A stretch of DNA of 64,000 bases from Macrobrachium rosenbergii (Eukaryota; Arthropoda; Malacostraca; Decapoda; Palaemonidae), in contig NC_089741.1 of the NCBI RefSeq assembly GCF_040412425.1, forward strand, positions 38,711,038-38,775,037. Reading direction: 5' to 3'. The first letter of the stretch is position 1. Each line of letters starts with the position of its first letter. Positions 59,874-64,000 of the stretch are shown in pieces. The translations under genes were made by a program, and so were the position numbers. The notes beneath the pieces were generated by a model. That model worked only from the letters and a program-made list of their open reading frames with translations. It did not search any database and was not told where the DNA came from.

Positions 59874-60350
59874 AATGGCAACGACAGGGTAATCTGAGTG
59901 TGGAAAGCATAAGAGATCATTTTCAAGAAAATTCTATGGTTAGTTTTTAAGATATGGCGTCCCGCTTTTTTTCAGAGAAAGGTCCCGGTACTCGGGTACA
60001 TCTCGGGAAAACACGAACGATACCGGTTACCTTGTAATAATCATACCTTCCTTGCCTCTACCAGTCAGGTTACTGTGAATATACGAGTAAGCTCCTGTGA
60101 ATCATGTTTTGTGGACATACATACATAATTTCAAGATAATAGTCTTCTCTTTGGCGTGAATAATGATGATAATTGCAGTCGTAAAACCCACATAAATACG
60201 AAGCTTTGTCTGTATGTTATTACTGAACAAACGACTCAGGTGTCACGGAATGTGGTTGTTCACATTAATTATTTTACTTGGAAACTTTCAGAACGTGAGG
60301 CTGACGCCTTACACAGGCTTTGGGATAAAAATAACACTTGGTAACACTTA
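59874..60350. other. Anonymous sequence
   Basis: No supported gene. Confidence 0.5.
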
Positions 60351-60444
60351 TATATATGTATATATTTATGTAAATAACATATATACAATATATACATATT
60401 TTATATATAAATTTATATATATGCACATATATAATTATATACAG

Positions 60445-60496
<52 letters not shown>

Positions 60497-60605
60497 TATA
60501 TACAATATATATGTATATGCATATGTATAATATACATACATATACATAAATATACATATACATATATTTATATATACATATAAATAGGTATATATATACA
60601 TATAT
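60351..60605. repeat. TATA/CATA-rich DNA with (AT)n
   Basis: Degenerate ATAT and CATA repeats around a pure AT tract at about 60450-60492. Confidence 0.88.
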
Positions 60606-61099
60606 CAGCAACAGGAAGCTCCCCAAACCAGGAAGCAATTCAAAGACACCCAAGATATCAGCCTAAACTCACTGGCAAAACCGAGAATCCAGTCTGCATA
60701 ATAAAAGACCTCCCTAGGGAAACAACCCAAGAAGGAAACAACAAGGACAGCAAAACAGCACGCATGGGGGAACAACACCCACCCATATCCGCGCCTATGA
60801 CAGATGGGACTCTAGACCACACACTCTAAACCACATAATCTAAGCCACAAATTCCTATGTCGAATCTGGACCATACCAGACTTGAATAAACGGAGGCTGT
60901 GTTGAGCCGCCGCTTGCATTATCTAATTCACTGGGAGAAACAGTGGCTTCCTTCGAGGGCGGAAGCCCTGAGATTCTGTTCACAATCATTGTTTCGTGCT
61001 TTCTCCAAGGCTGGCAATGAGGGTTTTAGGCGGTCTCGTGCCGGTCTTAAGCCCAGATAAAGGAGAAGGGATAGAATTAAGGAGTATCACTGTTACAAT
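60606..61099. other. Anonymous sequence
   Basis: Unique-looking; GGTCTCGTGCCGGTCTTAAG near 61033-61053 resembles the type-two spacer at 42650. No gene. Confidence 0.5.
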
Positions 61100-62245
61100 C
61101 ACAGTATTCATGAAACTTGTAAGAATCCTTAAAAGTCTGAAGTCCTTTATAAAACCAAGGTATTCATGAAACTTGCAAGAATCCTTAAAAGTCTGGAATC
61201 CTTGGTAAAACTAAGGTATTGATGAAACTTGCAAGAATCCGTAAAAGTCTGAAATCCTTGGTAAAACTATGGTATTGATGAAACCTGCAAGAATCCTTAA
61301 AATTCTGGAATCCTTGGTAAAACCAGTCTCAGTGAAACTTGCAAGAATCCTTAAAAGTCAGAAATACAGGAGAGACAGAATGAGTGACTTTGTTAAAATC
61401 AAAGAATTCATGAAACTTGTAAGAATCCTTAAAAGTCTGAAATCGAGGGTACAAAAAAAATATTAATGAAATTTGTAAAGATCCTTAAAAGTCTGAAGTC
61501 CTGAGTAAAACCAAGATAATGATGAAACTTGCAAGAATCCTTAAAAGTCTGGAATCCTTGGTAAAACGGAAGTGGTAGTGAAACTTGTAAGAATCCTTAA
61601 AAGCCTGGAATCTTTGGTAAAACCAAAGCATTATTGGAACTTGTAAGAATCCTTAAAGGCTGAAATCCTTGGTAAAACCAAAGCGTTAATGGAACTTGTA
61701 AGAATCCTTAAAAGTCTGCAATGAAGGAAGGGTAGAAAGAAATATCATCCTTGTTAAAACCAAAATGTTAATGAAACTTGTAAGAACCCTTAAAAGTCTG
61801 AAATCCTTGGTAACACCAAAGTATTAACGGAACTTGTAAGAATCCTTTAAAGCCTGAAATCCTTAGTAAAACCAAAGTATTAGTGTAACTTGTAAGAATC
61901 CTTACAAGTCTGAAATAAGGAAGGGTTAGAATGAAAGATTATCCTTGTTAAAAGCAAAACGTGATGAAACTTAACAGTCTCAAATCTTGTTAAAACCAAA
62001 ATGTTAATGAAACTTGCAGGAATCCTTAAAAGTCTGAAACCCTTGGTAAAACCAAAGTATCAGTGAAACTTGTAAGAATCCTTACAAGTCTGAAATGAAG
62101 AAGGGTTGGAATGAAAGATTATCCTTGTTGAAACCAAAACATAATGAAACTTGTAAGACTCCTTAAAGGTCTCAAATCTTGTTAGAACCAAAATGTTAAT
62201 GAAACTTGCAAGAATTCTTAAAAATCACATACCCTTGGTAACACC
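61100..62245 (+). repeat. Minisatellite, unit about 54-56 bp
   Basis: About 20 units of GAAACTTGTAAGAATCCTTA, AAAGTCTGAAATCCTTGGTA and AAACCAAAGTATTAATG. Every third or fourth unit carries an inserted GAAGGGTTAGAATGAAAGATT-like segment, a loose higher-order pattern. Confidence 0.93.
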
Positions 62246-62878
62246 TGTACGCTTGCGCATTACAAGAACATGCCCTGAACGTAGAAATTTTACCGAACAT
62301 GGATTCAAGAAATTTTCCATTTAAATTCAAGTAAATTTAAATGTTATATTAAATCAAATAACGATAGTCTCGAACAATCCTCCGATGTGTATAACACAAC
62401 ATGAATTTCATAACACTAAAAGTCATCTAAAAACAAATTATCTGAGCGTTAAGTATGAGAAAGTATGAAGTTACGATACAGTGTACCTTCATTAAGTATG
62501 AAATATATCAGTATACGTAAATCTTGTGTTGGCGATAACCATGTCCTCATTAAGAAAAAGCTAATTAATCTCCTCTTTTCCAAATAGGCACTGGCAGGTG
62601 TAAGCTCTCTCAGGTATGAGAGAGTAATCCTGCAATTGCGTCGCTAGGAAAAAGATTGTGTAATCGCCCTGCCTTTGAATCTAAAAAAAAAAAAAAAAAA
62701 AAACTCTTCTCTCTTCCAAACTACGCTTTCTCAGGAATCTCAAACGTAGGACTGTTATTTAAGAATTATAAAACAGGATCTGTGTATCTACGCAACATGT
62801 AGATAAAAAAAAATACTGCTGCGAATGTAACCATAGGTTTACAATATGACAAGAAATTCTGCCTTAGCTCTCAACTGC
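62246..62878. other. Anonymous AT-rich sequence
   Basis: A run of about 20 A at 62683-62702. No gene. Confidence 0.5.

Positions 62879-62961
<83 letters not shown>
62879..62961. repeat. (ATT)n microsatellite
   Basis: A pure ATT tract of about 83 bp followed by (AAAT)n. Confidence 0.95.
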
Positions 62962-62963
<2 letters not shown>

Positions 62964-63341
62964 ATAAATAAATAAATAAACAGATGAAAATGTAAATAAA
63001 TGACTGAAATAAAAGGAGCATTGTTTTAGGGTAGTAATGCGTTGCATCTTGCTTGAACTTTCGAGATTCTGATTCCACAACAACTCAAGGAGGCTGTTCT
63101 ACAGTCCAACGGCGTGAGGAATAAAGGACCTGGGAAAGGTCACTTTCGGTAGACGAACTTTCTCGGTGAGAGTGACCTAATCTGGGATAGAAACCGACTT
63201 CAGTCCGTCGGCTAACAGGGTCAGTTTGGGTAGATGACATCAGGCACAGTCTGAATGAACCTCATCAAGCAACGCGACTATTTTGAGCAGATGAAACCTG
63301 TCAGAATTTCACACCTGATCTGAGGCTGAAACTCAAAAAAA
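62962..63341. other. Anonymous sequence
   Basis: 63065-63300 is more GC-balanced but stop-rich in all frames; it may be an unassigned repeat. No gene. Confidence 0.45.
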
Positions 63342-63745
63342 AAGTAAAAAATGCACCGAAGTTTCTTCAGCAATATCGAGTTTTCTATACAGCGTATAAT
63401 CAAGGCCAACGAAAATAAATCTATCTTTCGGTGGTCTCGGTATAGTGCTGTATGAGCCGCGGCCCATGAAACTTTAACCACGGTCCGGAGGTGGCTTATT
63501 CCATATCGCTGCCAGAGGCACGATTATGGCTAACTTTAACCTTAAATAAAAAAAAAAAGAACTACTGAGGCTAGAGGGCTGCAATTTGGTATGTTGGATG
63601 ATTTGAGGGTGGATGATCAACATACCAATTTGCAGCCCTCTAGCCACAGTAGTTTTCAAGATCAGAGGGCGGACAGAAAAAGTGCGGACAGAAAAAAGTG
63701 CCGACGGACAGAGCCGGCACAATAGTTTCTTTTACAGAAAACTTA
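63342..63745 (+). repeat. HPE copy 11
   Basis: Full order from AAGTAAAAAATGCACCGAAG through stems 2 and 3 to TTTTACAGAAAACTTAAA. The right arm of stem 1 is mutated (CTTCAGCAATATCGAG). The last 255 bp of the window show nothing recognised. Confidence 0.9.
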
Positions 63746-64000
63746 AACTGGTCATCTTGAGACAGAAACTGACTGACATCCAGCCTTGATAGAAGGACTG
63801 CCATCACGTGAGGCAGGTAAGGTCCTCCTTCATTGCAACTACCTGATCACACAGATGACACTCCCCATGCATTCTAATTCCCTTAAGTGAAGCGTGGTTA
63901 TGCACACGTTATGGGGGTAGTCTTCTTCTTCCCTTTCCAATCAGACTTCACATCTTTTCAGAAGAATGGCAAAACCAACGAGAATATGAACCATATTCCT

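Overview
The window reads as non-coding, repeat-saturated DNA of an animal nuclear genome, most likely a decapod crustacean. The reasons are the very long and abundant (GA)n, (AT)n and (AAT)n microsatellites, several interspersed repeat families that I associate with decapod (caridean or palaemonid-like shrimp) sequences, animal-type LINE and tRNA-SINE remnants, and a short interstitial (TTAGG)n arthropod telomere tract. The lineage call is inference. Nothing prokaryotic (operons, RBS, CRISPR) is present, and no complete protein-coding gene was found.

Possible host coding sequence is limited to three candidate exons, all on the minus strand: a GC-rich exon at 3838-4307 ending in a good splice donor, an exon at 49008-49197 with both acceptor and donor, and a possible first coding exon at 54519-54727. 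Their products are not recognised. They could be parts of genes whose other exons lie far away or outside the window.

Interspersed families, with working names used below. HPE (hairpin element, about 390 bp, 11 long copies and 2 fragments) has three internal stem-loops and subterminal inverted repeats. The CTGGGACC element (about 300 bp) is present whole, truncated or split at nine places. AATE is a block always joined to (AAT)n tracts. FBA is a foldback around a CCACAGTGGTG arm. tSINE-A is a tRNA-derived SINE, one copy with a 15-bp target duplication. tSINE-B consists of inverted tRNA-like SINE heads between (AT)n tracts. There is also a 401-bp non-autonomous hAT element with 8-bp target duplication, two broken LINE 3' ends (15311-15778 and 44203-45030) and a pair of GC-rich repeats.

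Tandem DNA is the other major component: a 2.5-kb array of 36-bp units (6040-8540) open on both strands, and at least ten unrelated minisatellites with units of about 13 to 120 bp (2670, 9258, 24259, 30171, 32060, 40074, 48065, 54720, 58605, 61100). Many composite arrays repeat a short unique spacer together with a microsatellite.

The most interesting pattern is how these layers interact. Two separate CTGGGACC copies have been opened at about the same internal place by different tandem arrays. Microsatellite-anchored spacers are amplified at many loci. Foldbacks repeatedly sit beside or around (AT)n tracts. Together this suggests local replication- or recombination-driven amplification acting on transposon fragments.
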